64,000 bases of DNA from Lactococcus nasutitermitis (GCF_018403765.1 NZ_BOVQ01000004.1:248001-312000); one strand, 5' to 3'. Positions 8,495 to 17,519 are shown, counted from the stretch's first letter. Notes: generated by a model not told the origin, from the letters alone. A program made the numbers and translations.

Positions 8495-8523
8495 ATTATA
8501 AACTTTTTTGACAGTTTTGTCAA
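8495..8523 (-). promoter_or_regulatory. trp operon promoter, -35 inside a palindrome
   Basis: TTGACA (8518-8523) and TATAAT (8495-8500) are separated by exactly 17 bases. The -35 hexamer is one arm of a TTTTTGACA...TGTCAAAAAA inverted repeat whose other arm lies in the spacer. Transcription would start near 8488, at the 5' end of the T-box. Confidence 0.85.
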
Positions 8524-8561
8524 AAATTTGATTGAAAAAATGAGTTGAAATCTATCATCAA

Positions 8562-8591
8562 ATATTTTTTGACAATTCTGTCAAAAAATAT
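8562..8591. repeat. 30-bp inverted repeat, TTGACA family
   Basis: ATATTTTTTGACA and TGTCAAAAAATAT form 13-base arms around ATTC, downstream of the HAD gene and upstream of the trp promoter. It may terminate transcription of the HAD gene on the minus strand (TGTCAAAAAATAT has a short A/T tail only). Confidence 0.7.
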
Positions 8592-8611
8592 ATTATCACA
8601 AAAACAACATT

Positions 8612-9076
8612 TCACCCAATCCAACGACTAATTTCCATCATTTCACTATCAGAAATCCCTGTATAGGCAAACGGACGCACAACCAGTAATCGTCCTTCAT
8701 CTTTAGCCTTTTGCAAAACAAGTGATGGCACAATCAACCAAGAATTAGCATTATCATCAATCAAAACAAAACGACAATTCTCTCGCTTTGCACAAAATTC
8801 TTCAATAATCTCCAACTTATTCCATAGATAATTTTTCTCACGTTTCCCCGAAAAATCTAACCAACCCCTTGTCTCAAATCCTAATAATTCTGCAAAAACA
8901 TCTGATTTTTCCTGCCAAGAACTACACCAAACAATCTCTACCTGCTCACTCATTTCCTGGAGCCAGTTTTTCAAAGAAGCTCGCACCACAAAATCTCCCA
9001 CTTTGAGCGCTTCTTTTGGTATTTCTCCCATTGACAACAAAACACCGTCTATATCTAGCAATATTATCGTTTTCAT
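8612..9076 (-). CDS. HAD-like hydrolase/phosphatase
   Basis: 154 residues from the ATG at 9076. The N-terminal MKTIILLDIDGVLLS is a HAD motif I (D-x-D-G-V). VEIVWCSSWQEKS matches the motif II region of small plant/bacterial HAD-like proteins, and FVLIDDN the D-D motif IV. Likely a Mg-dependent phosphatase of unknown substrate. The ATG is six bases after an extended -10 (TGT-TATACT at 9083-9088), so the mRNA is probably leaderless; the upstream in-frame start at 9112 would lie before the promoter. Divergent from acmC. Confidence 0.75.
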   Translation of the reverse strand: MKTIILLDIDGVLLSMGEIPKEALKVGDFVVRASLKNWLQEMSEQVEIVWCSSWQEKSDVFAELLGFETRGWLDFSGKREKNYLWNKLEIIEEFCAKRENCRFVLIDDNANSWLIVPSLVLQKAKDEGRLLVVRPFAYTGISDSEMMEISRWIG

Positions 9077-9082
9077 AATCCT

Positions 9083-9136
9083 AGTATAACAAATTTTCTC
9101 AAATTTTAGCAAAGCTCATCGAAATTGTGCTACACT
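9083..9136. promoter_or_regulatory. Divergent extended -10 promoters, both leaderless
   Basis: Minus-strand TGT-TATACT at 9083-9088 lies six bases before the HAD ATG. Plus-strand TGC-TACACT at 9131-9136 lies six bases before the acmC ATG at 9143. No Shine-Dalgarno fits in either gap, so transcription should start at or next to the A of the start codon in both directions. Confidence 0.6.
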
Positions 9137-9142
9137 AGAAAA

Positions 9143-9766
9143 ATGAAAAAACAAGTAAAGCAAAAGAAAAGTCATCATCTACTCTCACTTTTTTCCAAAT
9201 TAGTTATCGTTCTCCTCGTTTTTTGCGGCTTTAATCTCAACATTCTAAATGCTAACGAAGCAGTATCACAACATGAACTCTCTACACAACTTCAAACAAT
9301 GATTCGTTATAATTTCATTCGCACTGTTGCTCCACTTGCCCAAAAAGCTCAGAAAGAAGAACACGTTCTCTCCTCTCTTACCATTGCCCAAGCCTGTTTA
9401 GAAAGTGACTTTGGTCAAAGTCTTCTCGCCAGCAAATATCATAATTTATTTGGCGTAAAATCCTATGGCGACGTCCCCACAATAAAACTTAATACTCAAG
9501 AATACGAAAATAATCAATGGATAACTATTCAAGGTTCTTTCAGAGTTTATCAAAATTTCGAAGCTTCCGTTTTAGGTCATACAAGACTTTTCACAAAAGG
9601 TACCACATGGAACCCGAAACAATACGCTAGTGTTTTAGCTGCAAAAAATTATAAAACGGCAGCTCATGCTGTTCAAAGCTCCGGCTATGCTACTGACCCT
9701 GATTACGCAAACAAACTCATCTCTCTTATTGAAACTTATCATCTTAACAAGTACGACACAATGTAA
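9143..9766 (+). CDS. acmC: N-acetylglucosaminidase (AcmC-like autolysin)
   Basis: 207 residues. A signal/anchor segment (LFSKLVIVLLVFCGFNLNIL, about residues 16-35) precedes a single glucosaminidase (GH73-type) domain. Catalytic Glu87 lies in IAQACLESDFGQS, followed by YHNLFGVKS and the SFRVYQNFEASVLGHTRLF block. No LysM or other wall-binding domain is present, matching lactococcal AcmC in size and build. It hydrolyses peptidoglycan glycan strands outside the cell. The predicted promoter puts the mRNA start at the ATG. Product class is firm; the gene symbol rests on size and family. Confidence 0.85.
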   Translation: MKKQVKQKKSHHLLSLFSKLVIVLLVFCGFNLNILNANEAVSQHELSTQLQTMIRYNFIRTVAPLAQKAQKEEHVLSSLTIAQACLESDFGQSLLASKYHNLFGVKSYGDVPTIKLNTQEYENNQWITIQGSFRVYQNFEASVLGHTRLFTKGTTWNPKQYASVLAAKNYKTAAHAVQSSGYATDPDYANKLISLIETYHLNKYDTM

Positions 9767-10013
9767 CTCTCTTTTTAAATACAAACGTAAAATTATATCA
9801 ACCAAAAAGAAATATTTCGCTACCACAAACATTATATTGCACTTTATTTTTAAATAAAGTTAAATTTATGATATAATATAAACATGTTATATTAAAAGCT
9901 GTTTTTGGTTATGTAAATAGAATATTTCATTTCAATTTTTCTTTTAATGTACATTTGTAAGCTAATAAAGCTTAACAAACATCAAAAAACTCATAATTAA
10001 GGAGATATATTAA
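9767..10013. other. Intergenic region with WxL-gene promoter
   Basis: A/T-rich, no gene seen. A TATAAT lies near 9873-9878 without a good -35. AAGGAGATATATTAA just before 10,014 is the ribosome site of the surface protein gene. Confidence 0.4.
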
Positions 10014-11162
10014 ATGAAAAAAAATAAAAAGTTTATAATTTTTGCCTTTCTGCTAGGAATTATAACTCTATTTTCACATTCTGTTTCTGCAAATGAATTT
10101 AGTTTTAGTGTAAAAGCAGATTTACCAAGCAATCAAATAGGATCTAATTCCTATTTCGACCTAAAAATGTCCCCAGGGGCAAGCCAAACAATAACCGTTG
10201 AACTTTCAAACTCAACCAACAAAACAGTCATTGTGGAAGAAGGACTTGCAAGCGCCACGACAAACATTAATGGTGTTGTTGAGTATTCACCAAACAACAT
10301 CAAACCAGATGCAACACTGAAATACAACATGAAAGACTATGTTACGCTTCCCTCAGAAGTAAGTCTTCCTCCTAAATCAGTAAAAAAAGTAAACATCAAA
10401 GTAACGATGCCTAACAAGAACTTCACAGGCGTCATGGCTGGTGGTTTAACTTTCCAAGAAAAAACCTCAGATACAACAAAAAGTTCTTCTAAGAAAAAAG
10501 GATTGAGCATTCAAAACAAATATGCTTACGTCGTTGCACTTCTCATGCAACAAAATCAAAATCCAGTTTCTCCGAATCTCAAAATGAATACTGTTGCACC
10601 TGGACAAGTAAATTACCGCAACGTCATAAATGCAAACCTGCAAAATCCAGAAGCTACTTACCTCAATAGTTTTTATGCCCAAGCCGATATTAAAGGTATT
10701 ACAAATACTAAGTTAGAATACAAAGCCAACAAAGAAATGATGCAAATGGCTCCTAACTCTAACTTTAATTATCCAGTTGCTTTAGGTAACGGCAAAAAGT
10801 TACAAGCTGGAAAATATCGCCTTACTCTGACAGCTTATGGTCAAAAAGATGCTACAAATGGCAAATACAGCATGATTGATAGCCAAGGTAAAACGCAAAA
10901 ATTTGATTATAAATGGCAATTTACCCGTGACTTCACAATCACAGCAGCAAAAGCAAAAGAATTAAATGCCAAAGATGTCACGATTAAACCTGAAAAATCT
11001 TATACAGCTTGGATTATCGCGATAATCATCATTATCCTTCTTCTCCTCATCCTCTTTATTATCCTCTGGAAACGTCGCAAAAAAGATGACGATGATGACA
11101 GTGAAAAAGATGCAAAAATCGCAGAATTAGAAAAACAACTCAAAGAAAAATCTGATAATTAA
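10014..11162 (+). CDS. WxL-interacting surface protein (DUF916/DUF3324)
   Basis: 382 residues. Signal peptide 1-26 ends VSA-NE. Residues about 30-150 fit DUF916 (GxxQTITVELSNSTNKT, SLPPKSVKKVNIKVTMP, FTGVMAGGLTFQE) and about 165-310 DUF3324 (YAYVVALLMQQN, LNSFYAQADIKG, GKYRLTLTAYGQ). A membrane helix near 328-352 is followed by KRRKK, an Asp run and a short coiled coil. Such proteins bind peptidoglycan and WxL partners. No WxL protein is encoded here. The gene is followed by a hairpin and a sortase. Confidence 0.9.
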   Translation: MKKNKKFIIFAFLLGIITLFSHSVSANEFSFSVKADLPSNQIGSNSYFDLKMSPGASQTITVELSNSTNKTVIVEEGLASATTNINGVVEYSPNNIKPDATLKYNMKDYVTLPSEVSLPPKSVKKVNIKVTMPNKNFTGVMAGGLTFQEKTSDTTKSSSKKKGLSIQNKYAYVVALLMQQNQNPVSPNLKMNTVAPGQVNYRNVINANLQNPEATYLNSFYAQADIKGITNTKLEYKANKEMMQMAPNSNFNYPVALGNGKKLQAGKYRLTLTAYGQKDATNGKYSMIDSQGKTQKFDYKWQFTRDFTITAAKAKELNAKDVTIKPEKSYTAWIIAIIIIILLLLILFIILWKRRKKDDDDDSEKDAKIAELEKQLKEKSDN

Positions 11163-11173
11163 TTATCAGAACT

Positions 11174-11219
11174 CAGAGGGCGACTACTTTTGACAGAATA
11201 TGGCAAAAATAGTCGCCCT
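11174..11219 (+). terminator. Large hairpin between surface protein and sortase
   Basis: GGGCGACTA and TAGTCGCCC form a strong stem followed by TTTACTTTAA; the loop contains a worn TTTTGACAG/GGCAAAAA pair. It may reduce read-through into the sortase gene. The ATG at 11,200 lies in this loop and is not a likely start. Confidence 0.65.
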
Positions 11220-11238
11220 TTACTTTAAGGCTTATAGA

Positions 11239-12057
11239 ATGAAAAATGAGAATAAAAATAAAAAAGATAACCTCTTAATAAAAATTGTCATTACTCTGCT
11301 GACTTTTCTCGCTCTAATTGTAATTGCCATTCCTTTTAGCAAATACTTTTTAATTGCCAGTCACACACACACAGCTGAAGTAAAAATCCATACAGAAATG
11401 CCAAAAAAAATACCAACAGCTCAACCAATTAAAGCACCATCATTACAATCAGCAATAGCCGGCGCTCAAAATTCCAAAAATTCCGATGGAACAATGAATC
11501 AGTACGCTATTGGACAAGTCGTTATCCCAAAAGTTTCAATCAATCAACCAATTTTTGTTGGTCTAACTGATGAAAATATGACCTACGGTGTTGTTAGTTT
11601 ATTTCCTAATAGAGCGCCTGACAAAAGTTCACTTACTTTGATTGGTCATCATGGGGGGAACTGGTTACAATGGGGCTATTGGCTATTATTTGGCGGTATC
11701 CAACAATTAAATAAAGGAGACAGTGTTTATGTTCGCTATATGAATGATTATTATGAATATAAAGTCGAAAAAAACACAATTATCAAAGCAACAGATACCG
11801 ACCTTTTAGCAAATAAAGGTCCCAATTATATCTTCCTTGTCACTTGTAATCAATCTACAGAAACTCCTTATCGTGTGCTTGTAACAGCCAAAAAAGTTAA
11901 AAATGTAAATACTCAAAAAATAAAAAGCTCTTTTGAAAATTCTACACATGAACTTACCCAAAAAAACACAAAACGTTATACAACAGAGTTCATTTTACCT
12001 CTTATCATCACACTTATTATCGCTTGCGCATTCTTAATCTTCATTTGGCGTTTATAA
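11239..12057 (+). CDS. Sortase
   Basis: 272 residues from the ATG at 11,239, which has AAGG ten bases upstream. N-terminal helix (about 12-35), a sortase domain with catalytic His in LTLIGHHGG and Cys in FLVTCNQ followed by the Arg of TPYRVLV, and a second helix at the C-terminus (FILPLIITLIIACAFLIFIW). Two membrane segments are typical of class C or of lactococcal variants. It would be a transpeptidase joining surface proteins to the wall; no LPxTG protein is encoded in the window. Confidence 0.87.
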   Translation: MKNENKNKKDNLLIKIVITLLTFLALIVIAIPFSKYFLIASHTHTAEVKIHTEMPKKIPTAQPIKAPSLQSAIAGAQNSKNSDGTMNQYAIGQVVIPKVSINQPIFVGLTDENMTYGVVSLFPNRAPDKSSLTLIGHHGGNWLQWGYWLLFGGIQQLNKGDSVYVRYMNDYYEYKVEKNTIIKATDTDLLANKGPNYIFLVTCNQSTETPYRVLVTAKKVKNVNTQKIKSSFENSTHELTQKNTKRYTTEFILPLIITLIIACAFLIFIWRL

Positions 12058-12060
12058 AAT

Positions 12061-12088
12061 AAAAGCTAGTCTATATAGACTAGCTTTT
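12061..12088. terminator. Bidirectional terminator between sortase and trehalose hydrolase
   Basis: A perfect 28-bp palindrome with AAAAGCTAGTCTAT arms, ending in TTTTATTTTA on one side and AAAATAAAAT on the other. It serves convergent genes. Confidence 0.92.
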
Positions 12089-12095
12089 ATTTTAT

Positions 12096-13712
12096 TTAAA
12101 ACTTATTTTTTAGAAAAGCAACTGTTTGATAAGGCTTCAAGCTTCCTTTTTCATAATCCTCATAGTTATTTATCCAAATCGTCGCACCCGCAAATTCATC
12201 AGGTAGTTCAAACTGAACTGGATGATTTCTAAAGTTATTAAGTACCAACAACTTTTCCTCTCCAAACTCACGGATAAAAGCGTAGATATCATTTGATTCT
12301 TTCATTGCAGCTTCATAAGTCCCATCAGAAATCAATTTTTCTGATTTACGCAAAGCAATCAACTTTTTATAGAAATCATAAATTTCACCATTTTTATCCG
12401 CTGCCACATTGATTTCAGAATGATTTCCAACTGCAATCCAAGGTTTCCCTGTGGTAAAGCCAGCTTTTTCATTTCCGTCCCATTGCATAGGAGTTCTTGC
12501 ATTATCCCGTGACTTCGTTTTCAAAATCTCAAATGCTTCCGCTTCTGCCACTCCCTGACTTAACAATTCATGATAAGCATTTAAAGCTTCCAAATCCACA
12601 TAATCATCTACACTGGTAAAATCAGGGTCAATCATCCCAATTTCTTCTCCCATGTAAATGAATGGTGTCCCACGGCTCAAATGGATACTTGCCGCAAGCA
12701 TTGTTGCTCCTTTTACTCGAAAATTCTTCACATCAACAAAACGGTTCAATGCACGTGGTTGATCATGATTATTCCAGAACAAAGCACTCCATCCACCATT
12801 TTCTGACATTTGCTCACCCCAATGATGGAAAATATCACGAAGTTGTGCAAAATCAAAAGGCATTTTTGTCCATTTTTCTCCGTCTGCATAATCTACTTTC
12901 AAATGTTGAAAATTAAAGACCATATTTAATTCATGACGATCAGAACGCGTATATAAAATCGAATTTTGAATACTGGTAGAACTCATCTCGCCTACAGTCA
13001 CAGCATTTTCTGATTGACCAAAAGTTGCCTTATTTAAGAGCTGAATATAATCATGCACGATAGGTTTATCTGTATATTCAAACTTCCCACCATCCACAGG
13101 ATTATTTTTTAATACTTCATCTTTCCCAATTACATTCAACACATCAAAACGAAAACCTAAAATTCCTTTTGCTCGCCAAAAATTTACAACATCAAAAAGT
13201 TCCCGACGTACATTTTCATTCCGCCAATTAAGGTCTGCCTGTGAAATATCGTATAAATGCAAATAATATTTCCCCGTATCTCCAAAAGGCGCCCAAGCAT
13301 TCCCACCAAACTTTGAAACCCAATCCGTCGGCTCATCACGTAAAATAAAGAAGTCTTGATAATAGCTATCTCCAGCCAAAGCTTTTTTAAACCATTCATG
13401 CTCTATTGACACATGATTCAGTACCATATCAAGCATAAACTCAATCCCATACTTCTTTCCTTCCGCAATCATTGCATCAAAATCTTCAAAAGTTCCAAAC
13501 ATCGGGTCAATTTCTTTATAATTTGAAATATCATAGCCATTATCTCTTTGAGGGCTTGGATAAAAAGGATTCAACCAAATCATATCAACGCCAAGTTCTG
13601 CTACATAAGGAAGTTTTTTCGTTACTCCTTTTAAATCTCCAATACCAGAACCTGTCGTATCAAGATACGATTTCGGATAGATTTGATAAATAACTTTATC
13701 ATGTAAACTCAT
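12096..13712 (-). CDS. treA: GH13 alpha-glucosidase, probably trehalose-6-phosphate hydrolase
   Basis: 538 residues, the usual size for TreA/TreC. GH13 motifs: DMVLNHVS (region I), GFRFDVLN with nucleophile Asp (II), VGEMSS with acid/base Glu (III) and FWNNHDQPR (IV). It should split trehalose 6-phosphate, made by the PTS, into glucose and glucose 6-phosphate. Linkage to a trehalose-type IIBC, a IIA and a TreR-like regulator supports this over an oligo-1,6-glucosidase. Many lactococci use a phosphorylase (TrePP) instead, so a hydrolase here is worth noting. Confidence 0.85.
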   Translation of the reverse strand: MSLHDKVIYQIYPKSYLDTTGSGIGDLKGVTKKLPYVAELGVDMIWLNPFYPSPQRDNGYDISNYKEIDPMFGTFEDFDAMIAEGKKYGIEFMLDMVLNHVSIEHEWFKKALAGDSYYQDFFILRDEPTDWVSKFGGNAWAPFGDTGKYYLHLYDISQADLNWRNENVRRELFDVVNFWRAKGILGFRFDVLNVIGKDEVLKNNPVDGGKFEYTDKPIVHDYIQLLNKATFGQSENAVTVGEMSSTSIQNSILYTRSDRHELNMVFNFQHLKVDYADGEKWTKMPFDFAQLRDIFHHWGEQMSENGGWSALFWNNHDQPRALNRFVDVKNFRVKGATMLAASIHLSRGTPFIYMGEEIGMIDPDFTSVDDYVDLEALNAYHELLSQGVAEAEAFEILKTKSRDNARTPMQWDGNEKAGFTTGKPWIAVGNHSEINVAADKNGEIYDFYKKLIALRKSEKLISDGTYEAAMKESNDIYAFIREFGEEKLLVLNNFRNHPVQFELPDEFAGATIWINNYEDYEKGSLKPYQTVAFLKNKF

Positions 13713-13768
13713 ATTTTCTCCTCATTCAAAAAAGCAGTCGGAAGTTGCACCGACCACCTCCAAATATT

Positions 13769-15373
13769 TTATTTTGACACAGCATCTTTGAAAGCATTCT
13801 TCTTTTCAACGCCTGCTCCCATCACATCTGTGTCTTTATAACCAAACATCCAAACAAGTACCATTGATACGACAACACAAGCAATCGTTGCAATCCAGAA
13901 AATCAAGAAATTATTCGGATTTCCTTCTACCATTTTATGAAGTGTTGGATTATAAACGTGCGTTGCTGAAAAATTAGGGAAACCGATAAGTGATCCAGAG
14001 AAACCATACATATGAAGATTAAAGAAGCCACCAATTCCAGCACCAACTGCTGCACCAATCGAACTCATGATAAAGACGCGACTATATTTCAAGTTAATCC
14101 CATACATCGCAGGCTCCGTTACTCCGCAGAAAGCAGAAATTGCAGCTGGTAATGATAATCCTTTAAGGTCTGATTTACGAGATTTGAAGAAGACAGCTAA
14201 TGCGCCAGCACCTTGTGCTAACATTGTAAATGAAGCAATCATATTAAGTGATGATTCGCCTGTTGCTGCAATCTGTTGAGAAATAAGTGGTACAACCAAC
14301 CAGTGAAGTCCGAAAATAACCAAACATTGATAAAGTCCACCAACGATGATACCAGCAATTCCAAGATTGAATGAAAGTGCATGGTCAATCAGGAAGGACA
14401 AACCAGATGAAAGTGTTGAAATAACTGGACCTACGAGCAATAGAACAATAGAAGCCGTTACAAAGAAAGTAATCATTGGTTGGAAAATTGGACGCAAAGC
14501 AAGTGGCAATACCTTCTTCAACCAAGCATTGATAGGTTTCGCAATCGCAACACCCACAATAATTGGGAAGATCGTATAAGCATAACTAGGCAAGTCAACA
14601 GGAATACCAAAATAACTAGTATTGAAAGTAACACCAAACAAATGTGCAATTGGTGCTGCTGCTTCAACTACAATATTTTTTCCCGCTGCATTTGTACCAA
14701 CATGAGCATTGACAAGATTAGTAATTCCTGGATTAATCATAAATCCACCAACTGCCGCTGCAATAAATTGAAGTGAACTATCCTTTGGTGCAAGTTGTTT
14801 TGCTGCAGAAAACCCAACAAGAACAGGCAAGAAATAAAATGGAGTCATTGCAAGTGTAGATACAATGATGTAAGTTGAGCTACTAGGGTCAATAACATTA
14901 AAAATGTTATTTCCTTTAACAAACATATTCAATAATCCATTAATCATACCACCGGCAGCAAGTAATCCAATAATTGGAATCATCGAACCAGTGATTGTAC
15001 CAATAACAACTTGAAAAGCGCGTACAAATGGATTTTTAGAACCTTTTCCTTTAACGCCACCAGTTTCAGCAACAGCTGCATTTGTTGCATCAGCATCAAC
15101 AACTGAATCTCCAAGTTGATTAACAACTTCATCATAAACATCTTCAACTGCCTGACCAATAACCACTTGATACTGATTAAGATTGGCATTATAAAGAGCC
15201 GTAATAGCTGGTACTCCTTTAGCTGATAGACTTTGAAGCACTTCAGCGTTTGCCCTATCCTTGTCAACAAGTGTAAAACGCAAACGCGTAATACAATGAA
15301 TAACTTTCGTGACGTTTTCAGCGCCACCAACCCCAGCGATAATATCTGTCGCCAGTTGTGTGTAATCTGCCAT
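13769..15373 (-). CDS. treB: PTS IIBC component, trehalose type
   Basis: 534 residues. The IIB domain (1-85) has phospho-acceptor Cys27 in VIHCITRLRF; the IIC part has about ten hydrophobic helices from residue 110 on, with GVTEPAMYGINLKYSR typical of the glucose-family permeases. There is no IIA domain, which is supplied by the next gene upstream. It imports and phosphorylates trehalose. GAAGGTGG gives the ribosome site. 56 bp separate it from treA. Confidence 0.86.
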   Translation of the reverse strand: MADYTQLATDIIAGVGGAENVTKVIHCITRLRFTLVDKDRANAEVLQSLSAKGVPAITALYNANLNQYQVVIGQAVEDVYDEVVNQLGDSVVDADATNAAVAETGGVKGKGSKNPFVRAFQVVIGTITGSMIPIIGLLAAGGMINGLLNMFVKGNNIFNVIDPSSSTYIIVSTLAMTPFYFLPVLVGFSAAKQLAPKDSSLQFIAAAVGGFMINPGITNLVNAHVGTNAAGKNIVVEAAAPIAHLFGVTFNTSYFGIPVDLPSYAYTIFPIIVGVAIAKPINAWLKKVLPLALRPIFQPMITFFVTASIVLLLVGPVISTLSSGLSFLIDHALSFNLGIAGIIVGGLYQCLVIFGLHWLVVPLISQQIAATGESSLNMIASFTMLAQGAGALAVFFKSRKSDLKGLSLPAAISAFCGVTEPAMYGINLKYSRVFIMSSIGAAVGAGIGGFFNLHMYGFSGSLIGFPNFSATHVYNPTLHKMVEGNPNNFLIFWIATIACVVVSMVLVWMFGYKDTDVMGAGVEKKNAFKDAVSK

Positions 15374-15527
15374 GAGGCCACCTTCACTACTTATTAAGTA
15401 GTCTTTCCAATAATATTTTATAAAATCTAATGAAACGATGTTCCAACATTTACCATAGTATAAATAAAGTCAAAAGTTTATCTATTATCTATGAAGTATG
15501 ATAACTTTATCAAAATTGCATAAAAAT

Positions 15528-16016
15528 TTATTTTGCCTGTGCTTCACCAACAACAGTACCAGCTGTTGTCGGACCATAGTTGACTGTCAAATGTGCCAAT
15601 TTATCAGCAGTATTAGTAACTAATACCATCGTTGTTTTCGGAAGTCCTGCTGCTTCAACTTGTGACCAATCTGCTTTTCCTAATTCATCGCCTGCTTCTA
15701 CAATATCTCCCACAGCAACTTTTAATGTGAATGGTGCACCATTAAGGCTTACTGTATCAATTCCTAAATGAAGAAGGACTTCCAAACCATCTACTCGTTT
15801 AAATCCAACAGCATGTCCTTGTTTTACCGTTATTTCACCCGCAACAGGACTTAGAATCTTTCCACTATCAGGTTCAATCGCAAAACCATCTCCCATTACC
15901 TTTTGAGCAAAAATAGGGTCTGAAACTGTATCTAACTTAACAAGCTCTCCACTAACTGGAGCATAAAGCTTTGAGTCATCTATCAGTTCTTTTTTCTTTT
16001 TTCCAAAACCAAACAT
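15528..16016 (-). CDS. PTS IIA component, glucose family
   Basis: 162 residues, a stand-alone IIA-Glc-like protein. PVSGELVKLDTVSDPIFAQK opens the domain, His68 (QGHAVGF) and His83 (LLHLGIDTV) are the phosphotransfer pair. It passes phosphate from HPr to the IIB domain of the downstream permease. First gene of the trehalose operon, preceded by AAGGAG, a palindromic operator and a near-consensus promoter. A 154-bp gap to treB holds no gene and no clear terminator. Confidence 0.9.
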   Translation of the reverse strand: MFGFGKKKKELIDDSKLYAPVSGELVKLDTVSDPIFAQKVMGDGFAIEPDSGKILSPVAGEITVKQGHAVGFKRVDGLEVLLHLGIDTVSLNGAPFTLKVAVGDIVEAGDELGKADWSQVEAAGLPKTTMVLVTNTADKLAHLTVNYGPTTAGTVVGEAQAK

Positions 16017-16051
16017 CTTTTCTCCTTACTATTTTATTAAAAAATCAAACA

Positions 16052-16067
16052 ACTTGTACGTACAAGT
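16052..16067. promoter_or_regulatory. TreR-type operator
   Basis: ACTTGTACGTACAAGT is a perfect 16-bp palindrome directly downstream of the -10 of the PTS promoter. It resembles known TreR operators (TTGTATATACAA type) and lies next to a GntR/TreR gene. Confidence 0.8.
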
Positions 16068-16069
16068 AA

Positions 16070-16098
16070 AGTATAACAAATGTAATCGCTTTTTGCAA
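16070..16098 (-). promoter_or_regulatory. Trehalose operon promoter with cre-like sequence
   Basis: TTGCAA (16,093-16,098) and TATACT (16,070-16,075, extended by TGT) with a 17-base spacer. The spacer and -35 read TTGCAAAAAGCGATTACA, close to a CcpA cre site but with one base too many, so catabolite control is plausible, not certain. Confidence 0.75.
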
Positions 16099-16153
16099 GC
16101 GCTAAACTATTTTTTTTATTGCATTTCCACTTTTTTTTGATAAAATATGAAGT

Positions 16154-16870
16154 ATGAAGAAATATGAAATCATTGTTACTGATTTAGAACAAAAAATTTT
16201 TAAAGATATATATAAAGAAAACGATCTTCTTCCTAGTGAAAATGAGCTTGCTAAACAATATGCTTCAAGTCGCGCGACAGTGAGACAAGCACTAAAAATT
16301 TTAGAAGAAAATGGACTTATACAACGCCGTCATGGCTATGGAAGTATTGTCATTTCTCATGAAAAATTACTCTTTCCTATTTCTGGACTTACTTCTTTTA
16401 AAGAACTTCAAACCTCTTTAGGATTTCAAAGTAAAACAGAAGTCACTATTTTTGGAGAAATTACTATTAATCAAGAACTGTCAGCTCTAACCGGCTTCCC
16501 TTTGAATTCTGAAGCCTATCATATCTTACGCAGAAGACAAATTGATGGTAAATTTACTGTACTTGACCGTGATTTTTTACGTAAAGATTTTGCAGGCAAC
16601 TTAACAAAAGAAATTGCTCAAGATTCTATTTACGCCTATTTAGAAAATACTCTCAATCTTGATATTGCCTATGCTCAAAAAGAGATTACGATTGATTTCG
16701 TAAGCGAAGAAGACCTTGAATTGCTTGACCTCACTCCCCAAGATAGACATATCGTATCCGTTAAAAGTCATGTCTATCTCGCAGATAATACTCCTTTTCA
16801 ATATACCGAAAGTCGTCACCAAGTAGATAAATTTCGCTTTACAGAAATTGCCCGCAGACAAAAACGCTAA
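16154..16870 (+). CDS. treR: GntR/HutC-family repressor of trehalose genes
   Basis: 238 residues. N-terminal winged helix (LLPSENELAKQYASSRATVRQALKILEENGLIQRRHGYGSIV) and a C-terminal UTRA ligand domain ending FQYTESRHQVDKFRF. TreR proteins sense trehalose 6-phosphate and release the operator between the divergent genes. The ATG lies seven bases after an extended -10 (TGA-TAAAAT, 16,141-16,146) with TTGCAT 16 bases upstream, so the mRNA should be leaderless. Confidence 0.85.
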   Translation: MKKYEIIVTDLEQKIFKDIYKENDLLPSENELAKQYASSRATVRQALKILEENGLIQRRHGYGSIVISHEKLLFPISGLTSFKELQTSLGFQSKTEVTIFGEITINQELSALTGFPLNSEAYHILRRRQIDGKFTVLDRDFLRKDFAGNLTKEIAQDSIYAYLENTLNLDIAYAQKEITIDFVSEEDLELLDLTPQDRHIVSVKSHVYLADNTPFQYTESRHQVDKFRFTEIARRQKR

Positions 16871-16950
16871 GTATAAAAAATATCTAATTAATTACTTAAA
16901 TATTTTTTAATTTTATATTTTTACCTTAAAAACTCAAAATAATATACAAT

Positions 16951-16981
16951 AAAAAAATCCTATCTCATGTAGGATTTTTTT
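16951..16981. terminator. Bidirectional terminator, treR and purN
   Basis: AAAAAAATCCTA and TAGGATTTTTTT arms around TCTCATG. It overlaps the last codon of purN and serves both convergent genes. Confidence 0.9.
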
Positions 16982-17519
16982 ATTGTATTAATTTTTTTAT
17001 CACTTCGGGATATAGTTGATATTCCAGCTCATGTACAGATTTTTCATAAAGTGCCAAATTTGAAAGATAATTCAACTCACGTTGTGCAATAATTTTTCCT
17101 GTATCCAGCCCTTCATCAACATAATGCACAGTCACCCCTAAACCACATTGTGCTGCGTGAGACTCCTCAATCGCATGCGGACTTCCTGCAAAATGTGGCA
17201 AATAAGACGGATGAATATTGATAATTTTTCCCTTGTATTGCGCAAGTAAAGTCGAACCGATAATCTTCATATAGCCAGCAAGAACCAATAAATCAATCTC
17301 ATTGTCATCAAGCAACTGAACAATTTTTTGCTCATAATCTATCTTCGTTGCAAACTCTTTCAGCTCAAAACTTACCGCCAAAACTCCCAACTTTTCTGCA
17401 CGTTTCAGCACATAAGCATCCCGATGATCAGAGAAAACAACTGTCACATTCTCTGGAAATTTCTCCGCCAGCACCTGAAAATTTGAGCCATTTCCCGAAG
17501 CAAAAACCGCTATTTTCAT
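16980..17519 (-). CDS. purN: Phosphoribosylglycinamide formyltransferase
   Basis: 179 residues, normal size. [16 protein letters not shown] opens the nucleotide-binding fold, [19 protein letters not shown] carries the catalytic Asn-His pair, and [19 protein letters not shown] contains the catalytic Asp. It formylates GAR in purine synthesis. Its ATG overlaps the purM stop as ATGA, so the two form one operon. Confidence 0.96.
   Translation of the reverse strand: MKIAVFASGNGSNFQVLAEKFPENVTVVFSDHRDAYVLKRAEKLGVLAVSFELKEFATKIDYEQKIVQLLDDNEIDLLVLAGYMKIIGSTLLAQYKGKIINIHPSYLPHFAGSPHAIEESHAAQCGLGVTVHYVDEGLDTGKIIAQRELNYLSNLALYEKSVHELEYQLYPEVIKKLIQ

Noticed and set aside
11200-11238. Earlier ATG for the sortase
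   Set aside because: It is in the loop of a strong hairpin; the ATG at 11,239 has AAGG at proper distance and is followed by the membrane anchor.
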